44,516 nt of DNA from Candidatus Fermentibacterota bacterium (GCA_030609965.1 JAUWSQ010000018.1:1-44516), one strand, 5' to 3'; positions 33,007 through 41,576 are shown, counted from the first letter of the stretch. Notes: generated by a model from the sequence alone, not told the origin. Numbers and translations are program-made.

Positions 33007-34179
33007 TTGAAAAGACTATTCAAGTCTGCCGTAATAATCCTTGTTCTAATATCAATATGCATATATACCGGTTGCGGGTCCGAGGCTGAGCAGAGTCAGC
33101 CTGAGGAGACTCCAGCCGAAGTTGTGGTTGACCTTGCGGCCTCCGTACCGCTGCTGCAAGTTGGACACTGCAACCATGATCATCACTCGGCAGTATTCAT
33201 ATCAGCGCTTCGGGGTGAGGAAATGAAGGAGCTTTACGGCATATATCTTGAACCACTTGGCGAAAGCTACTATGCGCTTATAGAAGATGGCATGAAAATC
33301 CTTGAGATCCAATTCGTGCAATCGCAGGGTGCTATAAATGTTCCGAACAATATGGTTGCAGGATTGTTCGATATAGGTTTCGGAGGAGTTATCCCATTTG
33401 CAGCCAGCGCTGATCAGGGAAGCGGAGTACAGATCATCAGTCCGCTTCACAGCAGAGGTGATATGCTTGTTGTTGCTGATGACAATACAGAAGTGACCGA
33501 TTGGAACAGTTTCATCGAGTGGGCAGGGAACAGTGATGAACCGATTTTAATAGGATACAAAAGCCCCAAGGCAGTTGCTCTGCTTATTTTCGAATCGGCT
33601 CTTACTGAAGAGGGTATCGAATGGAGTATGCAGGGAAATCCTGAACACGGTTCTCAGATTCTGCTGTTCAATGCGCAGGGGCAGCCTAACCTTAATCCGG
33701 CTCTCCAGAATGGAACGATTCACGGTTACGTTTCAAACAACCCGGCATGTGCACTTGCCGAGCATAACAGCATAGGTAAATGCGTGGCAGAGTTGTCTGA
33801 CCTTCCACCTGGTAACTTTACAAACCACCCATGCTGTGCTATCGCAGCGACCGGGACAGCTATTGCTGAGCGGCAGGAGGATATCGCCGCGGCTCTACGC
33901 CTCTTTGCCGCAGCCACCGACTATATCAACAGTAATCCTGCAGATGCAGCTGAGGCCGCTGCTGAATGGATAGGAAATCCTGTTGATGTTGAAGTAATAT
34001 CAATGGCAACCAGCGGTTACGATATGCAGGTTTCGGTAGACTGGCTTGAGAACATGGTTGCAATACTCGACAATATGAGAAATCTCGGAGCATTCACCGG
34101 TCCTCTCGCAGAGAAGGATGATGAGGTTAACGCCTCCTTCCTTTACGATTTTTCATTGATGCCTGATGACCTGAGGTAA
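33007..34179 (+). CDS. ABC transporter substrate-binding lipoprotein (NitT/TauT-like)
   Basis: 390 residues. A lipoprotein signal (FKSAVIILVLISICIYTGC, Cys23) and an acidic linker precede a type II periplasmic-binding fold of the NMT1/SsuA kind: LLQVGHCNHDHHSAVFISAL at the first strand, VAGLFDIGFGGVIPFA, IIGYKSP-like ILIGYKSPKA, and FTNHPCCAIAATGTAI near residue 280. Pro-Cys-Cys in the last motif is familiar in NitT-type proteins of anaerobes. The early Cys/His-rich C-x-H-x-H-H cluster is notable and could bind a metal, but ligand identity cannot be read. TTG start with AAAAGGAG seven bases away. First gene of a three-gene importer operon. Confidence 0.8.
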   Translation: MKRLFKSAVIILVLISICIYTGCGSEAEQSQPEETPAEVVVDLAASVPLLQVGHCNHDHHSAVFISALRGEEMKELYGIYLEPLGESYYALIEDGMKILEIQFVQSQGAINVPNNMVAGLFDIGFGGVIPFAASADQGSGVQIISPLHSRGDMLVVADDNTEVTDWNSFIEWAGNSDEPILIGYKSPKAVALLIFESALTEEGIEWSMQGNPEHGSQILLFNAQGQPNLNPALQNGTIHGYVSNNPACALAEHNSIGKCVAELSDLPPGNFTNHPCCAIAATGTAIAERQEDIAAALRLFAAATDYINSNPADAAEAAAEWIGNPVDVEVISMATSGYDMQVSVDWLENMVAILDNMRNLGAFTGPLAEKDDEVNASFLYDFSLMPDDLR

Positions 34180-34214
34180 ATATCATTTCATTCGGTAAAA
34201 CTGTAATTCGCAAA

Positions 34215-35048
34215 GTGGGCAGGATCGGGAAATACCTTCCTGGGCTTGCAATTCCATGCCTGCTTATTGTCTGGTGGTTTGCAGTTACAGGGGGCGGGAG
34301 GGACACCCTCCTGCCCTCTCCGGAGGAAGTTATATCCGTACTTTTTCATCCATTTCAGGATCTGATCTCGACAGGATCATTGGCATGGAGTACTCTGGTT
34401 AGCCTTGTGAGGGTCGCAATGGGCTTTTCATTGGCGGCACTTATTGGAATCCCTGTCGGACTTCTGATGGGAGCATCCCGGAGCGCCAGGAGATTTCTGT
34501 CCCTGATGGTCGAAATGGCGCGACCCCTCTCCGCAATAGCCCTTCTTCCCCTGTCAATAATCATCTTCAAGGCAAAAACTTTCTCGCAGCTGTTCGGTCT
34601 GCAATACCTGAGATATCAGAAGAACCTTCTGAATGAAATGCAGCTCGGAATGATATTCATACTCTTCTGGGGGGGGGTCTTCCCGATAATACTTGGTACC
34701 ATTCAGGGTGTTAGAAGTGTTCGAAAAATGCATCTTGAGGCTGCCGGGATCCTCGGAGCGAACAGACTTTTCACGTTCAGGCATGTTATCATACCCTCGG
34801 CTCTCCCGGATATCTTTCACGGACTTAAGCTGGGTATAGGAAGATGCTGGATGGTTATTATTGCGGCGGAAATGCTTCCGGGAACCAATTCCGGTATAGG
34901 ATACCTGATAAGGTACTCCTACCAGCTGTCCAGATACGATATCATGCTCGCAAGTATTGTAATTATAGCATTCATCGGAGCGTTGTTTTCCAAGGGACTT
35001 GAATCACTTGGTGAAAAATCCCTCGTTCTCAGAAGCAAAGAAAGATGA
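34215..35048 (+). CDS. ABC transporter permease (NitT/TauT-like)
   Basis: About 277 residues, six predicted helices. The ATPase-coupling EAA loop is visible as HLEAAGILGANRLFTFRHVI. Between the usual LPLSIIIF and the following WGGVFPIILGT there are about 25 extra residues (KAKTFSQLFGLQYLRYQKNL...), longer than in standard SsuC/NrtB permeases. The start is uncertain: the GTG at 34215 has no Shine-Dalgarno, while GAGGT at 34173-34177 lies 7 bases before an in-frame ATT (34185), a very rare start that would add ten residues. A nine-G run occurs near 34669-34677. Probably imports the ligand captured by the preceding lipoprotein. Confidence 0.8.
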   Translation: MGRIGKYLPGLAIPCLLIVWWFAVTGGGRDTLLPSPEEVISVLFHPFQDLISTGSLAWSTLVSLVRVAMGFSLAALIGIPVGLLMGASRSARRFLSLMVEMARPLSAIALLPLSIIIFKAKTFSQLFGLQYLRYQKNLLNEMQLGMIFILFWGGVFPIILGTIQGVRSVRKMHLEAAGILGANRLFTFRHVIIPSALPDIFHGLKLGIGRCWMVIIAAEMLPGTNSGIGYLIRYSYQLSRYDIMLASIVIIAFIGALFSKGLESLGEKSLVLRSKER

Positions 35049-35049
35049 C

Positions 35050-35805
35050 ATGACGGGATTGAAGGTAACCAATCTGTGCAAAATCTACCGGGAATCCACA
35101 GGAGAAGTGAATGCCCTGGGACCTGTGAGCTTTGAAGTGGAAGCGGGGGGGGTTCTATGTTTTCTCGGTCCTACCGGGTGCGGCAAGACAACTCTGCTGC
35201 GCTCCATAGCCGGGCTGGAAAAACCCGATACCGGTGAGGTTAGAATTCAATCGCATCCTGATGGCGGAGAACCGGTAATAGGTTACGTCTTTCAGCAGGG
35301 CGCGCTTTTTCCCTGGATGAGCATATTCGCCAATCTGGAGTTTCCCCTTAAGGTGAAAAGCATCGATAAGGATACGCGCAGGGAGAAGGTTGAATCCATG
35401 CTTGAAATGATGCGACTTTCATCCTTTGCTTCCTCATTTCCTCACCAGCTTTCCGGGGGCATGCAGCAGCGGGCTGCACTTGCACGGTCTCTTGTTATGG
35501 AACCTGATCTTCTTCTTATGGACGAACCCTTCAGTTCTCTTGATACCAGGACCAGCCAGGAATTGCAGGAGAACCTCCGGGAACTCCTGAAGAAGGCATC
35601 CACCACGGTTCTCTTTGTAACTCATAATATTGAAGAAGCGGTTTACCTTGCCGGGAAGGTTATTGTTCTCGGGCACCGGCCTGGAAGAATTGTGAGAAGG
35701 GAAACAATAGATCTTCCGGATCCCAGATCTAGACTGTCCGATTCTTTTACGGAGTACCTTGTCTCCCTCAGAAAAACCTTTGAATCACTGGTTTCTGATC
35801 AGTGA
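35050..35805 (+). CDS. ABC transporter ATP-binding protein (NitT/TauT-like)
   Basis: 251 residues. Walker A FLGPTGCGKTTLL, Q-loop YVFQQGALFPW, signature QLSGGMQQRAALARSLV, Walker B LLLMDEPFSSLD and H-loop VTHNIEEAV are all intact; the C-terminus lacks a regulatory domain. Similarity begins at LKVTNLCKIY, so ATG 35050 (one base after the permease stop) is preferred to an upstream TTG at 34999 that would overlap the permease. An eight-G run is present near 35145-35152. Completes the importer with the two preceding genes. Confidence 0.88.
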   Translation: MTGLKVTNLCKIYRESTGEVNALGPVSFEVEAGGVLCFLGPTGCGKTTLLRSIAGLEKPDTGEVRIQSHPDGGEPVIGYVFQQGALFPWMSIFANLEFPLKVKSIDKDTRREKVESMLEMMRLSSFASSFPHQLSGGMQQRAALARSLVMEPDLLLMDEPFSSLDTRTSQELQENLRELLKKASTTVLFVTHNIEEAVYLAGKVIVLGHRPGRIVRRETIDLPDPRSRLSDSFTEYLVSLRKTFESLVSDQ

Positions 35806-35810
35806 ATTAT

Positions 35811-36464
35811 CTATTCAAGTACGAAGTCGTACACAATGGATGTCCAGACTCCAACCGGTACTCCGTCAGCCCTTTTTGCCGGTGACCAGCTGCTCTCCAT
35901 TACTGACGCCAGAGCAGCGTTATCCATGCTTCCAAGCCCGGATCTGGCGGCAATAATCGCCTCCACCGGAACGCCTTCAGGGGATATGAATACCTGAATA
36001 ATCACTCTTCCCTCAACACCGGCCTGACTGGCCATGGCAGGGTAATCCGGCACTGGTCTGTAAGTACATACAGGCTCAATACTGCGAGCGATGAAAGTTC
36101 CAGGTTCTGGGATTGTGTTATCCGGATTTTCATCCAGTGTAAGATCGTTCATACTAACGGTAATGGCACTATCCAGACCAATTGTATTTTCATCTGTGCT
36201 GATAATAAGTTCAGGCCGCACAATATCCGGAATTTCATTCAGTATGATGTTTTCCACATCGATCGGGTCGTCCTCCGGCATATCGGGAGGAATCTCGTAA
36301 AGCTCTCCCGGGTCGAAGCCCTGCATTTCATCGGTTGCCGTTCTGGAGGACAATCTTCCGATTGATGATCCGGGGATAGCCTCGAACGCCAGTACCAGAA
36401 GTACAAATCCCCAGAGGATTCCGATGTCCATCGCTCCCGCTTTTGCTGTATTCTTCCTTCTCAT
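35811..36464 (-). CDS. TonB-family energy transducer-like protein
   Basis: 217 residues. One N-terminal membrane helix (MDIGILWGFVLLVLAFEAIPG) anchors it in the inner membrane, followed by a ~90-residue acidic, Pro-containing periplasmic linker. The C-terminal TonB domain is clear: PVPDYPAMASQAGVEGRVII, QVFISPEGVPVEAIIAARSG, MDNAALASVMESSWSPAK. The usual ExbB/ExbD partners are absent from the window, and the linker lacks the Pro-Lys/Pro-Glu repeats of true TonB. It may therefore be a TonB-like structural protein rather than an energy transducer. GGAGGTT precedes the ATG. It is convergent with the ABC ATPase gene. Confidence 0.78.
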   Translation of the reverse strand: MRRKNTAKAGAMDIGILWGFVLLVLAFEAIPGSSIGRLSSRTATDEMQGFDPGELYEIPPDMPEDDPIDVENIILNEIPDIVRPELIISTDENTIGLDSAITVSMNDLTLDENPDNTIPEPGTFIARSIEPVCTYRPVPDYPAMASQAGVEGRVIIQVFISPEGVPVEAIIAARSGLGSMDNAALASVMESSWSPAKRADGVPVGVWTSIVYDFVLE

Positions 36465-36961
36465 TTTTGAACCTCCTTCAGCTGTTATACAACTGAAAGC
36501 GATTCTTTATTCCGGGATTGGATTGTGTTGCTGAATGAATGGACTGCACTGAATGATATCTGTGGCACATACGGAGCATGCATAGCCAGTGAAACTGTCT
36601 AGTGTATACTCCACCGGGGTCGAGGTTTACGATCCTTTAAACTGACAACAAGAATCACATCCCACATACCGAAGAATGGTGCGAATCGGTTTCCAGAGAG
36701 TGCGTGATCCTTATTTTATACTGTTTCGAACGTAGCGGGTTGTAACCAGAACTATCCAGGCAACACCGAATATCACCGCAGCGGTTGTTGCAACAGCGGC
36801 GCTGATTCACAAATTGCAGTTCCCAACAATTTCTTGATAGGCTTGTATTCTATTTATATTGGAACACCAAAGACCAGCAGATTGCTTATCACTGGACTCG
36901 AAATGCAAATCAGCATTTCTGCTGCATAAAGATCTACAGCAATTACGGTTTCGGGCTGCGA
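36465..36961. other. Intergenic region with a possible decayed membrane-protein remnant
   Basis: At 36711-36806 the minus strand has a short open stretch reading AAVATTAAVIFGVAWIVLV then TTRYVRNSIK, one hydrophobic helix plus a basic tail, but without a start codon. It may be a remnant of a small membrane protein. Around 36607-36640 is ACTCCACCGGGGTCGAGGTTTA, similar to a stretch at 43496-43516 and perhaps part of a dispersed repeat. The rest shows nothing recognisable. Confidence 0.35.
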
Positions 36962-37177
36962 TCAGGCTTTGTTCTTCAGTTTAAGAAACAGCACAAGTGC
37001 AATAGTATCAAGAGAGATGAGGGTTGCAAGAGTCTGACCGTCTCCCTCGCAATTGTACCCGAAAATCAGCCTGAGAACCAGAAATACAAGTGTACCCACA
37101 ATACCTCCAATGGTTGTGTATGATACAATATAGCAAATTGTAACCTGTTTATGCACGGTGAAGTATTTACATTTCAT
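36962..37177 (-). CDS. Small two-helix membrane protein (hypothetical)
   Basis: 71 residues. Two hydrophobic stretches (GGIVGTLVFLVLRLIFGY and LATLISLDTIALVLFLKL) are separated by NCEGDGQT, and the protein ends in a basic LKNKA tail. No recognised family. There is no Shine-Dalgarno before the ATG (AT-rich leader), so the start or even the gene is uncertain; the amphipathic layout and basic tail argue that it is real. It is divergent from the Mla operon and shares a 51-bp gap with it. Confidence 0.45.
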   Translation of the reverse strand: MKCKYFTVHKQVTICYIVSYTTIGGIVGTLVFLVLRLIFGYNCEGDGQTLATLISLDTIALVLFLKLKNKA

Positions 37178-37180
37178 TAA

Positions 37181-37209
37181 TTATCACTTATTAACTGTGA
37201 AATTACTAT
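37181..37209 (+). promoter_or_regulatory. Weak candidate promoter of the Mla-type operon
   Basis: TTATCA (37181-37186), a 17-base spacer and TACTAT (37204-37209). The operon start codon follows 20 bases later, with AGAAAGGG between. Each box matches consensus at four of six positions. Confidence 0.28.
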
Positions 37210-37228
37210 AGCAGAAGAAAGGGATTAA

Positions 37229-38362
37229 TTGGCAAATCCGGACAAACTGGTTTACAGCGGTTTCACATTGAGTGTTCACGGAGTGCTGGAGGACAATGAA
37301 ATCGATTCTATCCGCAGTTTCATAGATAGACATAAGCGTTCGATATACGATGCCGGGAAGCTGACCCTTGATTTCTCGGACAGCCCGGGGCTGGATTCAG
37401 TCCCGGCCGTAGTACTTTACGGATTCAGCAAGGAACTTTCCCGTGCAGGTGTAAAGGTAAGCAGGACCGGGGCTTCGAGTGTCATTGAAAATCTTTTTGA
37501 ATCCCTTGCTAAATTCGATTCAGCACCCGAACCTCGCATCAGAAAAATGTTCCTTCGTGATTTCTTTGAGAATATCGGCGAAAACATATACGAGTTTGGA
37601 AAAACACTTCACGAACTGGGACATTTTTTTGGTGAAACCATATACGCATTCATCGGTCTGGTCCTGCGTCCGCTGAAGATTCGCTGGCCAATGGTGCTCT
37701 ATTACATGGAGGAGTCCGGGTTTAAGGCAATTCCTATTGTAGCAGTTCTTCCCTGGCTTCTTGGTGTTGTTCTGGGATATCAGGCCGGGTATCAGATGAG
37801 GACTTTCGGTGCGGAAACATTCATGCCCGCACTGATCGGATACAGTATTACCTGGGAAATTGGCCCCATGCTTGCAGCAGTTCTCGTTGCCGGCCGCTCT
37901 GGCTCCGCTTACGCCGCGGAGATCGGAACCATGCAGGTTAGGGAAGAGGTGGATGCCCTGCGCGTGATGGGTTTCGATATATTCAGCTATCTCGTTACAC
38001 CCAAGATGATCGCTCTTCTGTGTGTTATGCCCTTTCTTGTGCTCCTTGCCAATCTTGCGGGTCTTTTTGGCGGAATGCTTGCCGGTTTGCTGTTCCTTGA
38101 TCTTTCCGCCAGTACATTCATAACGGAACTAGGTAAGGCGCTTATACCTCTTGATATAATCTGGGGAATGCTGAAGAGCATTATATACGCTGTAATAATC
38201 GCGAATGTGGGCAGTTATATGGGTATGAGAGTTCGGGGAGGCGCGGCCGCTGTTGGAAAGGCGACAACAGCAGCAGTAGTTCTAAGTATTTTCCTGGTGA
38301 TTATCGCCGATGCGCTGCTTTCACTGCTGTTCATTCATATCAGACCCGGATTGAGTATGTAG
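37229..38362 (+). CDS. MlaE-family lipid ABC transporter permease with N-terminal STAS domain
   Basis: 377 residues. Residues 1-95 look like a STAS domain (KLTLDFSDSPGLDSVPAVVL followed by the usual helix YGFSKELSRAGVKV), and residues ~140-377 are MlaE: SGFKAIPIVAVLPWLLGVVL, the conserved WEIGPMLAAVLVAGRSGSAYAAEIGTM segment, then REEVDALRVMGFD and LVTPKMIALLCVMP. This permease moves phospholipid or other lipids between membranes with MlaF- and MlaD-type partners. The STAS domain is fused here, whereas in E. coli it is the separate MlaB. TTG start with AAAGGG upstream. The next gene begins one base after the stop. Confidence 0.88.
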   Translation: MANPDKLVYSGFTLSVHGVLEDNEIDSIRSFIDRHKRSIYDAGKLTLDFSDSPGLDSVPAVVLYGFSKELSRAGVKVSRTGASSVIENLFESLAKFDSAPEPRIRKMFLRDFFENIGENIYEFGKTLHELGHFFGETIYAFIGLVLRPLKIRWPMVLYYMEESGFKAIPIVAVLPWLLGVVLGYQAGYQMRTFGAETFMPALIGYSITWEIGPMLAAVLVAGRSGSAYAAEIGTMQVREEVDALRVMGFDIFSYLVTPKMIALLCVMPFLVLLANLAGLFGGMLAGLLFLDLSASTFITELGKALIPLDIIWGMLKSIIYAVIIANVGSYMGMRVRGGAAAVGKATTAAVVLSIFLVIIADALLSLLFIHIRPGLSM

Positions 38363-38363
38363 A

Positions 38364-39137
38364 ATGCCGCTTGTAATGAAGGTTGAAAACCTTGAGGGAG
38401 GATGGGATGAGCAACTCGTACTCAAAGACGTCAACCTCGAGGTCAGGAAGGGTGAGGTACTTGCCATCGTTGGCAAGAGTGGATGCGGAAAGAGTACTCT
38501 CATGCACTACCTTCTTGGATTGCGGAAACCATGGAAGGGAAGGGTTCTTTTCAAGGATTTGGATATCTGGTCCAGCCCTGAAGCACTGCAGAGAGCGAGA
38601 AGCAAATGGGGTGTTACATTCCAGTCCGGAGCGCTGCTTGGCAACCTGACTCTTCTTGAAAACGTAATACTTCCCCTTAAGGAGTACACTGATCTGTCAG
38701 AACGAGATCTGAGAATTGTCGCGTACAGTAAACTGGATACGGTTGGCCTTGCGGATTTCGCCGATTCGTATCCTTTGGAGGTTTCCGGCGGAATGCAGAA
38801 ACGTGCCGGTCTTGCCCGCGCGATGGCTCTTGATCCGGAAGTACTTTTCTTCGATGAGCCCTCTGCCGGTCTTGACCCAGTTACTTCCGGAAGTCTAGAT
38901 GAATTGATAATCACGATCAACAGCACGCTTGGAACGACTGTTGTTATTGTTACACATGAACTGGCCAGTATATTTGCTATCTCGGACAGGGTTGTTATGC
39001 TTGATCCTGACGAACATGGAATTATCGCTGTTGGAACTGCGGCACAACTGAGGGACAGTTCCAGTGATGAACGGATCAGACTGTTCTTTGGAAGGAACCT
39101 GGCTGCCAAGAAGAGGAGTGACAGAAAATGTCGATGA
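38364..39137 (+). CDS. MlaF-type lipid ABC transporter ATP-binding protein
   Basis: 257 residues. Walker A IVGKSGCGKSTLM (about 36-48), Q-loop VTFQSGALLGNLT (the 'QSGALF' feature of the Mla ATPases), signature EVSGGMQKRAGLARAMA, Walker B VLFFDEPSAGLDPV and switch VIVTHEL. The end RLFFGRNLAAKK resembles the MlaF tail that contacts MlaB/STAS. It overlaps the next gene by 10 bases, indicating translational coupling. Powers the MlaE permease. Confidence 0.9.
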   Translation: MPLVMKVENLEGGWDEQLVLKDVNLEVRKGEVLAIVGKSGCGKSTLMHYLLGLRKPWKGRVLFKDLDIWSSPEALQRARSKWGVTFQSGALLGNLTLLENVILPLKEYTDLSERDLRIVAYSKLDTVGLADFADSYPLEVSGGMQKRAGLARAMALDPEVLFFDEPSAGLDPVTSGSLDELIITINSTLGTTVVIVTHELASIFAISDRVVMLDPDEHGIIAVGTAAQLRDSSSDERIRLFFGRNLAAKKRSDRKCR

Positions 39138-39997
39138 CCGGGAATAAATTCAGACTGGGATTGTTCTTTTCCATTGGAATTCTCTTCACGGTTTTTCTGA
39201 TATTCTGGCTCAGCGGGGGATTAAAGGAGAAAAAAACCACTACTTACGTTTCATATTTTACATGGTCCGTTCAGGGTCTGAGCGAGGGTAGCAACGTAGT
39301 GTATAACGGGGTTTCCGTTGGTCGCGTTGCGAGCATCGATATAGCTCCGGACGGAAGGCTCGTGGAAGTCGTGATGAAGATCAGATCGGATTTCTCTGTT
39401 GATTCGACGATAGTTGCCACTATGCAGATAATTGGAATCACCGGTTTACAGGTGGTAAACCTTAGTGCTGACTCAATGCGTACACCTCATATCGTTCAAT
39501 ATAATTTTGATGTTGAGTATCAGATCATTCCAATTGCTGAGGGTGCTATCCAGAATGTAACCGCAACGCTGACAAGAATCACTGAGATAATAAATGAAAC
39601 TGATTTCAAGCATATAAGCGATCAGTTCACACTTCTGCTTGAGAACACCAATGCAATTCTGGCAAGCGACAAGATCGAGAGAATAGAGGAATCGATCCTG
39701 AGTAACTCCGAGAACCTTGATTCGCTGCTTATCACATATACAAGACTTGGGAAGAATCTGAACCAGCTCGTGTTGACTTTAAATACAATGGCGCCGGACC
39801 TTGCTGTAAGTGTGGATTCCCTTATTGGAGAACTGCATGCTCTTTCGGAACCGCTGGACCGCTTCGTGTATAAAATAGATGATTTACTTATAAACAGCTC
39901 GGAAATGATAAACAACCTGTCCCATTTTCTTGAAATACTGGGCAGAGATCCATCGGAACTATTCATTCGAACTTCAGGAGAGGGGGTCTGGCAGTGA
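39128..39997 (+). CDS. MlaD/MCE-family lipid-binding protein
   Basis: 289 residues. A single N-terminal membrane helix (LGLFFSIGILFTVFLIFWLSGGL) is followed by one MCE domain (VSYFTWSVQGLSEGSNVVYN, then GVSVGRVASIDIAPDGRLVE, with MQIIGITGLQVVNL). A ~130-residue helical tail (residues 150-289) ends without the long needle of PqiB/YebT. MCE proteins form periplasmic hexameric rings through which lipids pass. The ATG overlaps the ATPase gene. Its stop overlaps the start of the lipoprotein gene. Confidence 0.88.
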   Translation: MSMTGNKFRLGLFFSIGILFTVFLIFWLSGGLKEKKTTTYVSYFTWSVQGLSEGSNVVYNGVSVGRVASIDIAPDGRLVEVVMKIRSDFSVDSTIVATMQIIGITGLQVVNLSADSMRTPHIVQYNFDVEYQIIPIAEGAIQNVTATLTRITEIINETDFKHISDQFTLLLENTNAILASDKIERIEESILSNSENLDSLLITYTRLGKNLNQLVLTLNTMAPDLAVSVDSLIGELHALSEPLDRFVYKIDDLLINSSEMINNLSHFLEILGRDPSELFIRTSGEGVWQ

Positions 39998-40620
39998 TGC
40001 ACAGACCATTAGTATTATTAGTATTGACCGCGATCCTGCTTTCATCGGCATGCATTACAGTTAATGTGCCTATTGGAGGCGACCCGGAATCAGCAGCGAC
40101 TGTTTGGACAGTCGATCCTGACAGGATGGAGCCGTGGACAGCATCAACCAGTCTGATCGTTCAGATCAAGGATTTCTCTTCATCTCCAGCTGTTCAGGGA
40201 GTTCAGATGATAGTTCTGAACGAAGATGGTACTATAAACAAGACCACCTCTGATATCTGGAGCAGTCGCCCGGTAGAGCTTCTTCCCGATATTCTTCACA
40301 GAGATATGATTTCCGCCGGCGCCTGGGGTGCTGTACTGCGCACATCCACGCTGCTGCAGGAGAACCTTGTAGTTGAGGGATTCGTGAGGGAGTTTGGCGG
40401 AAGGGTTGTGCCCGGAGGCTGGGAAGCTGTTCTGGATATTGACGTTACAGTGCTAGATGGAGATCATTTTGACCTTGTTTTCCAGGAGAACTACCGTTTT
40501 CACTGGGAATTATCCGAACCGAGTTATTCTCAACTTGCCGGTGCTATGAATATCCTCGTTGAAATCTGGAGCGAAGAAGTCATGGGAGATATCTGGTCGG
40601 CGATGCTTCTCATTCGATAG
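39994..40620 (+). CDS. ABC-type transport auxiliary lipoprotein (PqiC-like)
   Basis: 208 residues. Lipoprotein signal RPLVLLVLTAILLSSAC (Cys near 20). The body shows the pattern of the ABC_trans_aux/PqiC family: ASTSLIVQIKDFSSSPAVQG, a 'W..RP...L...L...L' segment (SSRPVELLPDILHRDM), GFVREFGGRVVPGGWEAVLD and DIDVTVLDGDHFDLVFQ. In PqiABC/Mce-like systems it sits at the outer membrane and receives lipid from the MCE tunnel. Either GTG 39994 or ATG 39997 starts it, one codon apart. The next gene begins directly at 40621. Confidence 0.75.
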   Translation: MMHRPLVLLVLTAILLSSACITVNVPIGGDPESAATVWTVDPDRMEPWTASTSLIVQIKDFSSSPAVQGVQMIVLNEDGTINKTTSDIWSSRPVELLPDILHRDMISAGAWGAVLRTSTLLQENLVVEGFVREFGGRVVPGGWEAVLDIDVTVLDGDHFDLVFQENYRFHWELSEPSYSQLAGAMNILVEIWSEEVMGDIWSAMLLIR

Positions 40621-41544
40621 ATGGGGCTCTTCAGCAAGAATAAGAAAAACAGCGAAGAAGAGAAAGTAGTTTCTTCTCTTCCACATCCGGCATCGGATGA
40701 TCTTCTGAACTACATCATTGTAATTCTAGACAGCTGCAGATACGATACGTTTATGGAAGCCAGACCGCAAACCATCATGAAACTTGGTGAACCGGAGCAG
40801 CGGTACTCCTACGCATCATGGACAGCTCCGTCTCATTACAACCTCCTGATGGGCCTCATGCCTCACATCAGTCCAAGGAATGTTTTCGCGTCGGAATACT
40901 ACAAAAAGGATTTTCTGAGATTCAATGAGAGGCTTGGAGCAGAAGGTGTAGAATTCAAGAGCCTTATTCCCCGTCTCTACCTCCCGGATTTTCTCCGGAA
41001 ATCCCTGGGATACATAACAAGAGCCATGGTTTCGCTTCCGGTTCTGAACAGTCACACTCCGGTCAACAGCGGGTTCGATTCGTGGAAGCTCATGCCGGAG
41101 CATAACGATATGGCGGCCATGCTGGATTGCATGACCTTCAGTCCGGACAGACCCTCATTCTATCTACTGAATGTGGGAGAGACCCATTACCCCTACGCTC
41201 TGCCCTCAGAACCGAAGAACGAATGGCCCAGGATAAGCGGTGTTCATGGAGTCTTCAAACATCTGGATGATCATATGGTCGGTGGTAAACTGGTCAGGGA
41301 CGAAGAAACACCCAAATTCTTTGACCAGAACCAGCTTGACTGCCTCCGCGCCCGACAGGTAGATACGGTGCGATACCTTGATACGGTCTTTGAAAAACTG
41401 TTCGATATCGTACCGGATAAGACCTACATAACCGTGACCTCCGATCACGGGGAACTTTTTGGCGAGGATGGTTATTTTGGACACGGACCCGTTTTTCATG
41501 AAAAAGTTTTCCAGGTTCCGTTTCTGGAAGGCAGACTCCGCTAG
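40621..41544 (+). CDS. Alkaline-phosphatase-superfamily (sulfatase-like) protein
   Basis: 307 residues, no signal peptide or membrane helix. It has the sulfatase/AlkP core: YIIVILDSCRYDTF with metal-ligand Asp37, YASWTAPSHYNLLMG where Thr68 occupies the nucleophile position normally held by Cys/Ser or Thr, and late metal ligands in TSDHGELFGEDGYFGHGPVFHEKVFQVP. Without Cys/Ser in the C/S-x-P-x-R motif it is not a formylglycine sulfatase; a phosphohydrolase or phosphotransferase on lipids or nucleotides fits better. It starts at the base after the lipoprotein stop, making it the fifth gene of the lipid transport operon. Confidence 0.72.
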   Translation: MGLFSKNKKNSEEEKVVSSLPHPASDDLLNYIIVILDSCRYDTFMEARPQTIMKLGEPEQRYSYASWTAPSHYNLLMGLMPHISPRNVFASEYYKKDFLRFNERLGAEGVEFKSLIPRLYLPDFLRKSLGYITRAMVSLPVLNSHTPVNSGFDSWKLMPEHNDMAAMLDCMTFSPDRPSFYLLNVGETHYPYALPSEPKNEWPRISGVHGVFKHLDDHMVGGKLVRDEETPKFFDQNQLDCLRARQVDTVRYLDTVFEKLFDIVPDKTYITVTSDHGELFGEDGYFGHGPVFHEKVFQVPFLEGRLR

Positions 41545-41576
41545 GAGAAACATCAATAAATAGAGAAGGTGGTAGA

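Noticed and set aside
40621..41544. Classical sulfatase
   Set aside because: The C/S-x-P-x-R formylglycine motif is absent; only the alkaline-phosphatase superfamily core is supported.
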